From assembly GCA_004151065.3 (NCBI GenBank), contig NWUY0300017849.1, positions 41,900 to 52,647 on the forward strand: DNA of 10,748 bases, in the 5' to 3' direction. Positions 1-7,391 of the stretch are shown here, piece after piece; within the stretch, counting starts at the first letter, position 1, and every line of letters starts with the position of its first letter. The position numbers and the translations under genes are program-made. This stretch comes from Larix sibirica. Lineage: Eukaryota > Streptophyta > Pinopsida > Pinales > Pinaceae. Under the pieces are notes generated by a model, which worked only from the letters and a program-made list of their open reading frames with translations, was not told the DNA's origin and searched no databases.

Positions 1-5
1 CGACT

Positions 6-45
6 ACTTGTCGGTCGCGACTTGTCGGTCAGTTGAACCGACAAG
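6..45. repeat. Direct plus inverted repeat of CTTGTCGGT
   Basis: The 11-mer ACTTGTCGGTC occurs at 6-16 and 20-30. The 9-mer CTTGTCGGT at 21-29 is perfectly inverted as ACCGACAAG at 37-45 across a 7-base loop. The cluster lies about 30 bases before the TATA box, so it could be a transcription-factor site array in the U3 part of the LTR. This is an inference from position only. Confidence 0.6.
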
Positions 46-71
46 ACCATTATGTAACTCTCTGCAATCCA

Positions 72-79
72 TATAAATA
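72..79 (+). promoter_or_regulatory. TATA box of the LTR promoter
   Basis: TATAAATA lies in an otherwise mixed-base stretch of the LTR-like segment. Plant LTR promoters carry such a box about 30 bases before the transcript start, which would put the start near 103-110. There is no direct evidence of activity. Confidence 0.4.
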
Positions 80-281
80 TAGGCTAGAGAGCTAGACAAG
101 ATATGAATGTATTATTGTTCTCTGTATATACTTTGTAAAAGTCTATGTTGAGTAGTAGAATACTTGTTGCTTCTATCTCCACTGCTTTGTCTTGCTTATT
201 ATTGTGTGAATGCTTGTTTAATCTTATATGATGTACTACTGGTGACTTTACAACTCGCTTGACTACAACAAAATCCTATAT

Positions 282-437
282 GGAAGTTTCTGCTTGTTCT
301 TCAATATCAAAATATGCTTACCCTGCTACCTGTTCTTGAATGATAGGAGCTGCTTAGCCCACTACTTGTTCTTCTTCAATAAATGGGGTTGCTTGCCCTT
401 CTACTTTTTCTTCTTCAATAACTGGGGTCGCTTGACC
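282..437 (-). repeat. Tandem repeat coding 12-14-residue acidic units
   Basis: Four head-to-tail units read in one minus-strand frame: 437-399 (13 codons), 398-360 (13 codons), 359-324 (12 codons) and 323-282 (14 codons). The first two begin GQATPVIEEEKVE and GQATPFIEEEQVV. The third and fourth start Gly-stop-Ala, where the stop is TAA in place of the Gln codon CAA of the better copies. Unit length stays a multiple of three, so the array expanded while the sequence was still being translated. It forms an acidic, Glu-rich tail after the ORF1 zinc knuckle. Confidence 0.7.
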
Positions 438-690
438 TTTTTTTGATAGGTTCTAATATGTTGAAAGGGTTTTCTCATCTTAGTTTTATCATATACATCT
501 CATTGCGAGGGATCTTCTTTTTGTGTTGTCCCATTCTTGCACTAGTTTTGTGTCCTAATATGGAACCTTCTTTTCTTCATTGTGTAGTTCTTCATCTAGA
601 AACGAAAATGGGTTAATTCTTCTTCTTTCATTTACCTTGACCCTCCTGATGTCTTCTTCCTTTTCCTTGAGCCTGTTTTTTATTTTTTGG

Positions 691-732
691 ATAGGAGGAA
701 GTGGCATGAACTATTTCATGGAAACCTTTGCA
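691..732 (-). other. Degenerate CCHC zinc knuckle of the ORF1 remnant
   Basis: Minus-strand codons give Cys (732-730), Phe (723-721), His (708-706) and Tyr (693-691), in the spacing Cys-x2-Cys-x4-His-x4-Cys. Two of the four zinc ligands are therefore lost. Both Cys-to-Phe and Cys-to-Tyr can arise by one base change. Such knuckles bind nucleic acid in gag-like proteins; this one could no longer hold zinc. Confidence 0.6.
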
Positions 733-939
733 ATGGAAATCTAGGTTTCCATAGTCCAAAATTTAAGACCGTCTGAAGTCATAAAAAATAGGGTCAATTT
801 TGATGGTAATACTTTGGTAGGGTCAATTTCCTTGCATATTATGGTGCAAAAGAGGATCCTATTGTCTACAACATCACCAGAAAAATGTTATCACGACATA
901 TGCTAACCAATACTCTATGTTACCACCTATATTGCATGG

Positions 940-2590
940 TTTAGAATTAGGTCTACTTAAGGTTGTAGCTTTGATATGTTCATGATGAAGGATTGCAAGA
1001 GCAGTTGGAAATGAAACCTTGCTATCAATTTTGGGTCTAACAAATTATGGCAGCTGGTTTTAGGAAAGCAGATAACAAGGCCTCAAATGTTTTGAAAAAT
1101 AAGGCAACTTATAATTGTCTCTAAACAACAATATGTCAAGGCTTGGAAAAGGTGCTATAGTTAGCATATTTTAGCAAGGAATTGTTGGATGCTCTAATTA
1201 AAATTCCTTGGTATAGTTGGCAACCCTGCTAACTGTGATATGCCACATTTCCCATCTAAAACTCTAGTCAACCTTATCATAAAGTTCATCTTGTCTCATC
1301 ATCAAAAGGTGAATAAATATACAGTCATCTGTGTGTGTCAGCCTCATCTAAGCAGGAAGCTTTATGACCTATAGTGGAGGGCATGCTTTCTATGTAACAA
1401 ATTGTTGAAGAGAGGTGGGCAGTTTGTGGACCATTCTCAGGAATGAATAATCTCATTTGGATTCTGTCGCATTATGACATTGGTATCATCATCATATATT
1501 AGGTCTGATTTGTATGGAAATTCACCTTAGTACTATATCTAGAATATGTTTGTGCTGGAGGGCTTGTGTATTTATGGTATATCCTACAGGTTTGAGGCAT
1601 ATAACATGTCTCTAAAGTTTCGTTCAAGCAAATTCTAGGCCATGTCTAGATCAAGTCTATACGTTCCTTACAAGAAGTTGGGAATCCTAGACAAATCTGT
1701 ATGTGAGACAACATGGAAAGGGTAATTTTGGGCATGTTGAGCAAATTAAGGGCTTTCCTATGAATTCTGGGCAAGTTTGGGACTTAAAATTCAATCATGG
1801 GCATGTATTGGCTCTATTTTTTCCCTCAAATAGGAAACAATAGCAAATTATGAGCAGTCATATGGATTAGAGCCTAATCTGTCAATGGTTTAGATAGAGA
1901 GAAGACAACCACATCCTGGGTATGACATCAAACTTATAAAGAGACAACGAGCCATGCGCACTAATGTTAAAGCAACAAATGTTGGAATTTCTTATCACAC
2001 AACACAAAGTGGTTTTCAAACCTATAGAATCCATCAGTCCTCGGAACATCATACATTCTCAGATTTTAGATGGATAATCTTTTTAAGCTTATCCCATCTT
2101 AAGAGGATGGCTATTGGCATACTGCTTTGGATGAAGGTTACCAAGCTCTAAATAACCAATCAAAGGTATTGAAGTCATTGGAGAAAGGAATTAAACAATG
2201 AATCAAATGAGCTAACATTTTGGAATGTGATCCAAAAGAAGCTCCCACACTAAGAAGAGCATGATCCATGTAGTTTACTGCTCACCCAAACCCATCGACG
2301 AAATTACGTTTTCACCACCCCAATCCACTACTTTCTTCAGTATCATGTCCATTCAAAAAGGTGTTAAATCTAGTCTTGATTGAGTGCTAAGACCCACGAA
2401 AGTACATCACCGAAGAGCGTAGCAGGGTAAGCATTCAACTCCAAAGGTCGTGATGCTTGAATCCACCAACATGACTAGAAGCTTGCCATTCATATCCAGT
2501 TCCCTTGTTTAGATTTTCTATTGACACTTTATGGTTGGTGGACCCTTAAACGAGATTCAAAAAATGCTTTATGAGGAGATTCGATGGATT
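940..2590. other. No supported gene; AT-rich decayed sequence
   Basis: I translated parts of both strands and found no convincing domain, RNA gene or long repeat. The lower end may hold the start of the LINE ORF1 remnant or its 5' untranslated region on the minus strand. The upper end may hold the U3 part of the Tat element's 5' LTR. A 65-codon open frame at 1954-2151 on the plus strand has no recognisable motif and is probably chance. Confidence 0.4.
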
Positions 2591-2983
2591 TTGGTTAAAT
2601 GATGGTTATTATTTTATATTTTATTTAAAGAATAGTGTGGAAAAAGGTGCTTTGAAAAGCGGTTTAACATTTTTCTATTATTATAGGCCTAACCACTTTT
2701 GGGATGCTTGAAGACTAGAATGCAATGTAAACTTGTTTCAGAGATGAAATTAANTTTTGACCCGTCTTCAAAGTGACTTGGACTGGAATAAGTCCAAGTT
2801 TAATGAAATTGGCGTTATAATTTTATTTAGTTGATTACTGTATATATATTTTTCAAACATTTGCAGGTTTATCAATGTATATGGTTCTAAACAATACCAA
2901 GGTTTACACTCCCTTTTCCCCTTGACCAACCCTTCAAGGGCATTTCCTCATTATTCTTGCTTAAATCATTTTGGGAATCAACA
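2591..2983 (+). repeat. Probable 3' end of the Tat element's 5' LTR
   Basis: The end is placed at ...TCAACA (2978-2983) because an apparent primer-binding site starts five bases later, the usual layout at a 5' LTR boundary. The segment is AT-rich, non-coding and holds a strong hairpin at 2776-2799. The left edge given here is arbitrary, because I found no clear TG start and no matching 3' copy to align it with. One undetermined base (n) sits at 2754. Confidence 0.4.
2776..2799. repeat. Perfect 9-bp hairpin in the LTR end
   Basis: ACTTGGACT (2776-2784) and AGTCCAAGT (2791-2799) pair perfectly around a 6-base loop. It lies about 185 bases before the LTR end, in what would be the R/U5 part and therefore in the element's transcript. 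Hairpins there can take part in polyadenylation or strand transfer, but no role is shown. Confidence 0.7.
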
Positions 2984-2988
2984 TAAAT

Positions 2989-3006
2989 TGTCGACTCCAT
3001 CAGGGA
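2989..3006 (+). promoter_or_regulatory. Primer-binding site for tRNA-Arg
   Basis: TGTCGACTCCATCAGGGA matches 14 of 18 bases of the complement of the 3' end of plant tRNA-Arg(ACG) as I recall it, including CCA. Tat/Ogre elements are known to prime from tRNA-Arg. Reverse transcription would start here. The third base, G in an intact TGG, is T in this copy, which fits decay. The site follows the LTR end by five bases and precedes gag by about 260, as expected. Confidence 0.6.
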
Positions 3007-3265
3007 AGAATTTGTGTCATTCCTTTCCATTTACCATGGTGTGTGTCCTTAACTCCAAGAAGATCTCATAGAATCTGAGTTTGAACCTCTTACAGATATC
3101 ATAAATAGTAGAATATTCATTGACCAGTTTAAAATGATTTCTACCTAATATGTTTTTTGAGGCCTTGATCCTTGTTCATCCTCGTTTACCATTAAAACGG
3201 TTTCTTTTGTTAGCACTAGTTTTGTTACTAATGTTGCCGCAGTTGGTTCCACAACAATAAGAAGC

Positions 3266-4720
3266 ATGTTCAACTAGGACAATCTGGTGGAGAACCCCAA
3301 TAATCCCCAAAATTTCATTAACAAGTTGAGCATATTTCAATTTGAGATCAATGCTGATATCACTCCATGAACAATAGCTTCACCCCTTAATCTAGCTTTG
3401 ACTACCACTCCGGTGCCAAAATTCAAAGACCACCAGCCTAAGTTTCCTGGAAATGGCGTGACGTCAGTAAATGAACACCTTTCCTTCTATTCCATTGCAT
3501 GTGCCAATATCGGTGCACATGATAACAATACTTGTATGCAACTATTCATTAACTCGTTAGAAGAGAGGGTTGCAACCGAATTATTTGATTTACATAATAC
3601 ACTATACTCTACCTAGTTTGAGCTAATTTATTGGTTTAGATCTACCTTTGGAACCATCGACAACCCATCCGAGTACCTGATAAGTTTTAACAACCTATCC
3701 TTCAATGAAAACGAAACCGTCAAATCTTTCAACCTCAGGTTTATGAAGCTGTTCAATAAAAATCCCTAAAGTGATATGATCCTCTCAACAAGTTGCTTTG
3801 GTCTAGTATTATAACAATCTTCCCCCTACCTACTGACATTTGTTATAGGAGAAGAATATAGACTTCCTTGGCTCAAATCTACAGACTTGCACCGAATTCG
3901 AAGAGCAAAATAAAAGGATCGGTTTTCACTTGGATCAATCTAGCTCAAAGATTGATATGCCCAACATGCTTCAATGACCTCCATGCTTCAAATAATTCAA
4001 GATATGAATAATCCAATTATCTCATTTGAGCATAGGCTTATTTATGAGTCTCAACCAATGTTCGCTCCACCTCCTCACCTTTTGACTAGACCCAATGTGC
4101 TTCAATCTGGTGAAACTTTCGTGCACCATTGGTCCAATTTTTGTGACAAGACCCATGACCCTTTGAATTGTGAGCCTTTCTTATTAGCCAAAGAACTATC
4201 CAATGGAAAGAAAGGTAGGAACCTATTAATGAATTTTATTCTGCCATGACAATGTCTCAATATCAGTTCAAACTTAAATCCATATTTGACCCCAAGTTTT
4301 TAATGAATAAGGAAAATCCCAATGACAAAATTGTCATGTCTTCTATCCCTAATCCAAGACCCCCACCTATTTTTCAATATCATAATCCTAGCATCGTGTT
4401 GTAATCTCTGCCCATATTTCCTAATCATTATGATTATGAATTTAAGGATATGGCAAAAAGTGGGTGAGCTTGTTATCATTCTAGTATTTACTAGGGGACT
4501 ACAGTCGGGTCCATCCCAAAACCTCCTCAAACACACTTCACTTTTTAGAAAGGAAAAGTTGTGTTTCTACGACCACTGATTTTGCAGCCTTGAAAGCTAA
4601 CATAAGGTTTCTAGACATCATTAGATAACTTGAGCAACAACAAAATTTGAATAGAGCTCTTTCCATGCCTATTGCGTTCATGAATTCTTCTAGAACGAAA
4701 AATGAAACATAATACTAATA
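3266..4720 (+). pseudogene. gag: gag remnant (capsid/nucleocapsid), Tat type
   Basis: Gag coats and packages the element RNA in virus-like particles. From the ATG at 3266, frame 2 gives gag-like sequence to about 3770, with stops at 3275, 3368 and 3614. It includes a Retrotrans_gag core with CMQLFINSLEE, then after the 3614 stop WFRSTFG, NNLSFNENETVKSFNLRF and MKLFN. Frame 1 at 3870-3970 carries TCTEFEEQNKRIG. Frame 2 at 3974-4249 carries IIQDMNNPIISFEHR, a proline-rich stretch and a zinc knuckle (4133-4171) with spacing Cys-x2-Cys-x3-His-x4-Cys, whose first Cys is now Ser. Frame 1 continues from 4231, and a frame-3 stretch at 4578-4720 holds LKANIRFLDII. The tryptophan expected before FELIYWF is a TAG stop, consistent with G-to-A change. 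The true start could lie upstream of 3266. Confidence 0.8.
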
Positions 4721-4794
4721 TGGTGGATCTTGATGACCAGTTTGCATAAAAAGAAGTCAATGTGACAACAATGGATAGAAACGAATCCAGGTAC

Positions 4795-5090
4795 CCACCT
4801 TTTTATGTCTCAATGGAAATTATGGATAGGATTTCTCATTCATGTATTATCGACAAGGGCTCCTGTCCGAATATCATGTCCAAAGTGATCATATAGTAGG
4901 TTGGTTTAACATGCATGAGTGAAGTTCAGAACATGCTCATGTTTAACAAGAGGTTCCAACTCACTATCGACCAAATCAAAGACCTCACCTTGACCATGTG
5001 CTCTCATCCCAAGGTCAAAACCACATGTAATTTCCTAGTTTTCGATATGGAGGTTGGTAATTTTTCAACAATCCTAGGATGATAATGGAA
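4795..5090 (+). pseudogene. pro: Retroviral-type aspartic protease remnant
   Basis: The protease would cut the polyprotein into working enzymes. Frame 1 reads FYVSMEIMDRISHSCIIDKG, with the catalytic Asp at 4852-4854. The usual small residue and Gly after it appear as Lys-Gly (Asp-Lys-Gly), which probably abolishes activity. The second half ends in FSTILG at about 5062-5079, the beta-strand and Ile-Leu-Gly motif that closes retropepsin folds, followed by Trp. Double stops at 4894-4899 and 5080-5085 interrupt it. The frame is shared with the RNase H that follows, so both belonged to one polyprotein. Confidence 0.8.
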
Positions 5091-5229
5091 ACACTTAACA
5101 AGGGATTATTTAAGCCTTGAAGAAAATCACCTTGCCTCACAATAGCAGGAACCTAATTATCATGAGATTACCCCAAACCATGCCATACATCATGAATATT
5201 CCTGGTCATAAATTGATTATATCAAAACT

Positions 5230-5700
5230 AGTATTAGTGTTTACTCTATTTTTACAAAGGACGAGCAAGAATCATATGCCCAAGCTGAAATCAAAGACGA
5301 TCAATTTTGGCACATGCATTTTGATGGAGCATCCTCTAGTGAAGGAAATGGTGTCGTTATCATATTATTTTCACTTTCTAATAAGCCTTATCATTTTTCC
5401 TTCTACTTTAATTTCCAATGTACGAATAATATCATGGGATTCAAAGCTCTCACCTTAAGTCTCCAAAAATCCTTAGAGCTAGAATGCCGACATTTACTAG
5501 TATTTGGAGACTCTAAATTGGTCATTAATATGATCAAGAATATTTATAGGCCGACCAAGAAGGTTTCTAGGAGGTATGTGCAAGTCATTGACCACCTTAT
5601 TGAAAAATTCCTCTCATTCAACCTTAAAAATATTCACGATGAGATAAATATGGTGGTCAATAGATTAGATGTGGTCACTTCTAGCCAGGCTTCCCGGTAG
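5230..5700 (+). pseudogene. Archaeal-type RNase H (aRH) of the Tat clade
   Basis: This RNase H type removes the RNA strand of the RNA-DNA hybrid in reverse transcription. Frame 1 is open from the ATG at 5314 to 5698 and connects upstream without a shift to the protease. Visible motifs are HMHFDGASSSEGNGVV (first catalytic Asp, 5323-5325), TNNIMGFKAL, LLVFGDSKLVINMI (Asp, 5509-5511) and a final NMVVNRLD. The catalytic Glu expected in the second motif is Gly (5437-5439), and the last Asp is Asn (5659-5661), so two of four metal-binding residues are gone. About 130 residues is normal for the domain. It sits before RT, whereas many Tat elements carry aRH between classical RNase H and integrase. 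The overlapping frame-2 open stretch at 5117-5458 is a shadow. Confidence 0.85.
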
Positions 5701-5894
5701 CATTCAAACAAAAATCCTAGTTGTAACATCATTTCCCTATACCGTTGCTTTGTTCTTGATAATAATGAATCATGGAATTTTTTTTAAGACGATGTGGACA
5801 TTTTTTGTTTTATGATTAATCACAAAGAAAAAGTGCATCCACCTCCTTGGATAATCAACCTCAAGAATAATGTCTATCCCAAAGTATTGTACCT
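5701..5894 (+). pseudogene. Linker between aRH and RT in the polyprotein
   Basis: Frame 1 continues past the stop at 5698-5700 with SWNFF, a further stop, then DDVDIFCFMINHKEKVHPPP and WIINLKNNVYPK. No known domain is visible. This is the spacer expected between two enzyme domains. The reading moves to frame 3 near 5895, so a small insertion or deletion lies just before that point. Confidence 0.55.
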
Positions 5895-6896
5895 TTCGAG
5901 AGCATGTTTTCATCTAATGAGGTGCCTAAAATTATGAGCTCAAACCTTGAGCCTCCTAGGAACCAGATTGGACCCAACATTCCCGTCAACATTGGTTCTA
6001 AAGAAGAGCCAAAATTCTTATACCCAGGAGCCTAGTGCACCGAGGAGAAGAGAATGAAAATTTTGTCCCTTTTCAGAGAGTTAAAGGATATCTTTGTGTG
6101 GTCACACCAAGACCTTAAAGTCTTTGATCTTGAAATTATCCAACATTCTATCCCTTTAGAGGAAAGAGCTACACCCAAGCGACAAAAGAAACGACAAGTA
6201 AACCCTAATCTCGATGTCGTCATAAGAAAGGAGCTTGAAAAAATGCTAGAGGACAATATTATTTTACGTGTATGCTATTCTAAATGGGTTGCCAATCTTG
6301 TTCTAGTTCGGAAAAGAAATGGTGTCATTCACCTTTCTGTAGATTTCATAGACCTAAACAAGGTTAGTGTCAAAGAAAATTCCCCCCTACCTTTCATGGA
6401 TGCTATCCTTTAGTAGGTTTCTAGATACAAGATGTTGTTGTTCTTAGATGTATTTTTATGTTACAAGCAAATCAAGATCAACCCCTAGATCGATACAAGA
6501 CCACATTTACCACAAGATGGGGTACATTTTTCTATCATCACATGCCTTTCAGACTTATAAATGTTGGTGCCAACTTAAGAAGGGAGATGCACAATGCTTT
6601 CAATGACCTGATATGATTCATTATCCAAATTTTATTAGATGGCATGACATATAAGAAGAGATCCGACCATTTTGATCATCTTTGATAGGTTTCCCTTAGA
6701 TGTAGAAAATTTTGGAATTTCCCTAAACCCCAACAAGTCCATTTTTGTTTCCGCTGAGGGAAAATTACTAGGACATATCATCTCAGAGTGGGGTGTGAGG
6801 ATTGACCCTAAGAGAATATCGTTTGTCCAAAATCTCACTCCTCCTATGTCCAAGAAATTCATCCAATCCTTCATGGGAAAGATCAATTTTGTGTGA
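5895..6896 (+). pseudogene. Reverse transcriptase remnant
   Basis: RT copies the element RNA into DNA. Frame 3 (5895-6485) carries IFVWSHQDLK, IIQHSIPLEERATPKRQ, FSKWV-like YSKWVANLVLVRKRNG, SVDFIDLNKVS and, after a double stop at 6411-6416, LLFLDVFLCYKQIKI with the first catalytic Asp at 6447-6449. A one-base shift near 6482 leads to frame 2: TTFTTRWGTFFYHHMPFRL and INVGANLRR (MPFGL and NAG motifs altered). The active site Tyr-Leu-Asp-Asp is Leu-Leu-Asp-Gly at 6632-6643. A double stop at 6683-6688 follows, then frame 3 gives FGISLNPNKSIFVSAEGKLL and GKINFV, the thumb. Losing the second active-site Asp makes catalysis impossible even apart from the frame breaks. Confidence 0.9.
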
Positions 6897-7391
6897 TTGT
6901 TTATGTTTGATTTTTCCCAAATATCAAGCCTATCCATATGTTGTTGCACAAAGACGTATCATTTGATTGGAATGATGAAGCACACCTTTCAATCCATCAA
7001 AAATACCATTTTCTTTATTCCCATCATCGCCAAGCTTGATTTCGACCAAGGCTTTTAGGTTTATACCAACACTACTGAACATGCTATGTTGGCTATATTG
7101 ATCCATTTTGACTCTAAAAACCATGAGAAACTTGTAGAATCCATAATGCAAAGCTTATATGAAGTTAATTTCAAGTTCCCCTTGATTGAAAAACATGCGT
7201 TATCCTTAGTCTTCACCTTGAAAATGTTTTTCTACTATGTTCTCAAAAGGAATATGATTGTAAAGGTACCTCTTCTTGCCGTGAAGTATCTATTGTATCA
7301 TACCTACTTGCAGGAAAATTTATCCAATTGCCTAGTCAAAATCAAAGAGTTAGACCTTGATTTTTCTATTTCCAAGATTGTTAACGGTTGA
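6897..7391 (+). pseudogene. Classical RNase H remnant, degenerate
   Basis: The connection domain appears in frame 2 at 6926-7000 as KPIHMLLHKDVSFDWNDEAH. Frame 3 resumes near 7002 with a stop at 7056 and then VYTNTTEHAM, where the first catalytic Asp of the RNase H is expected but Asn is seen. EKHALSLVFTLKMFFYYVL keeps the conserved Glu and helix. The later Asp-containing strand reads KVPLLAVKYLL without an Asp. Decay of the classical RNase H after gain of the archaeal type is known in the Tat clade, so part of this loss may predate the death of this copy. The region ends at a stop (7389-7391) but its frame runs on into integrase. Confidence 0.75.

Larger units (their letters stand above)
1..270 (+). 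mobile_element. Probable 3' part of a copia-type LTR
   Basis: This stretch has no coding potential but looks like an LTR. A TATA-box sequence (TATAAATA, 72-79) is followed by a transcribed-looking T-rich segment, and the segment closes in ...ACAACA at 270, a typical LTR 3' end in CA. The next bases show no primer-binding site (no TGGTATCAGAGC-like sequence). Instead a minus-strand coding remnant begins at once. This suggests the outer edge of a 3' or solo LTR inserted into older sequence, not a 5' LTR leading into an element. The LTR start lies before the window, so family and age cannot be judged. Assignment to copia rests on overall look only and is inference. Confidence 0.45.
271..939 (-). 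pseudogene. LINE ORF1 remnant: DUF4283 end, zinc knuckle, repeat tail
   Basis: Read on the minus strand, 839-755 gives a stretch with ICKEIDPTKVLPSKL, like the last part of the plant DUF4283 domain. After a frameshift, 732-691 gives a knuckle with Cys-x2-Phe-x4-His-x4-Tyr. The spacing is exactly CCHC, but the second and last Cys are replaced by Phe and Tyr. A basic Lys/Arg/Gln stretch follows, then a charged Glu/Lys-rich tail ending in tandem repeats (282-437). Upstream, 939-880 gives IEYW-like residues that fit the middle of DUF4283 in another frame. Plant L1-type LINEs carry DUF4283 plus a CCHC knuckle in ORF1, which binds the element RNA. ORF2 (endonuclease and RT) should lie at lower coordinates, but the LTR-like segment interrupts there. 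Stops and at least two frameshifts mean it is dead. A cellular DUF4283 zinc-knuckle protein is the main alternative. Confidence 0.6.

Noticed and set aside
790-829. Direct repeat AGGGTCAATTT (790-800 and 819-829)
   Set aside because: Only two 11-base copies inside the LINE ORF1 remnant. Coding sequence of this composition can explain it.
1954-2151. 65-codon plus-strand open frame
   Set aside because: No motif and no supporting context. Length is within chance for AT-rich DNA of this size.
4300-4579. Overlapping open frames on both strands (78 and 85 codons)
   Set aside because: The region is the late gag spacer in frame 1. Neither alternative peptide shows a domain.
5117-5458. 113-codon plus-strand frame 2 open stretch
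   Set aside because: It overlaps the frame-1 protease-to-aRH junction and the aRH core, which carry the real motifs. The frame-2 peptide matches nothing.
6635-7151. Minus-strand open frames opposite RT and RNase H
   Set aside because: They lie opposite recognised plus-strand RT thumb and connection motifs and have no domain of their own.
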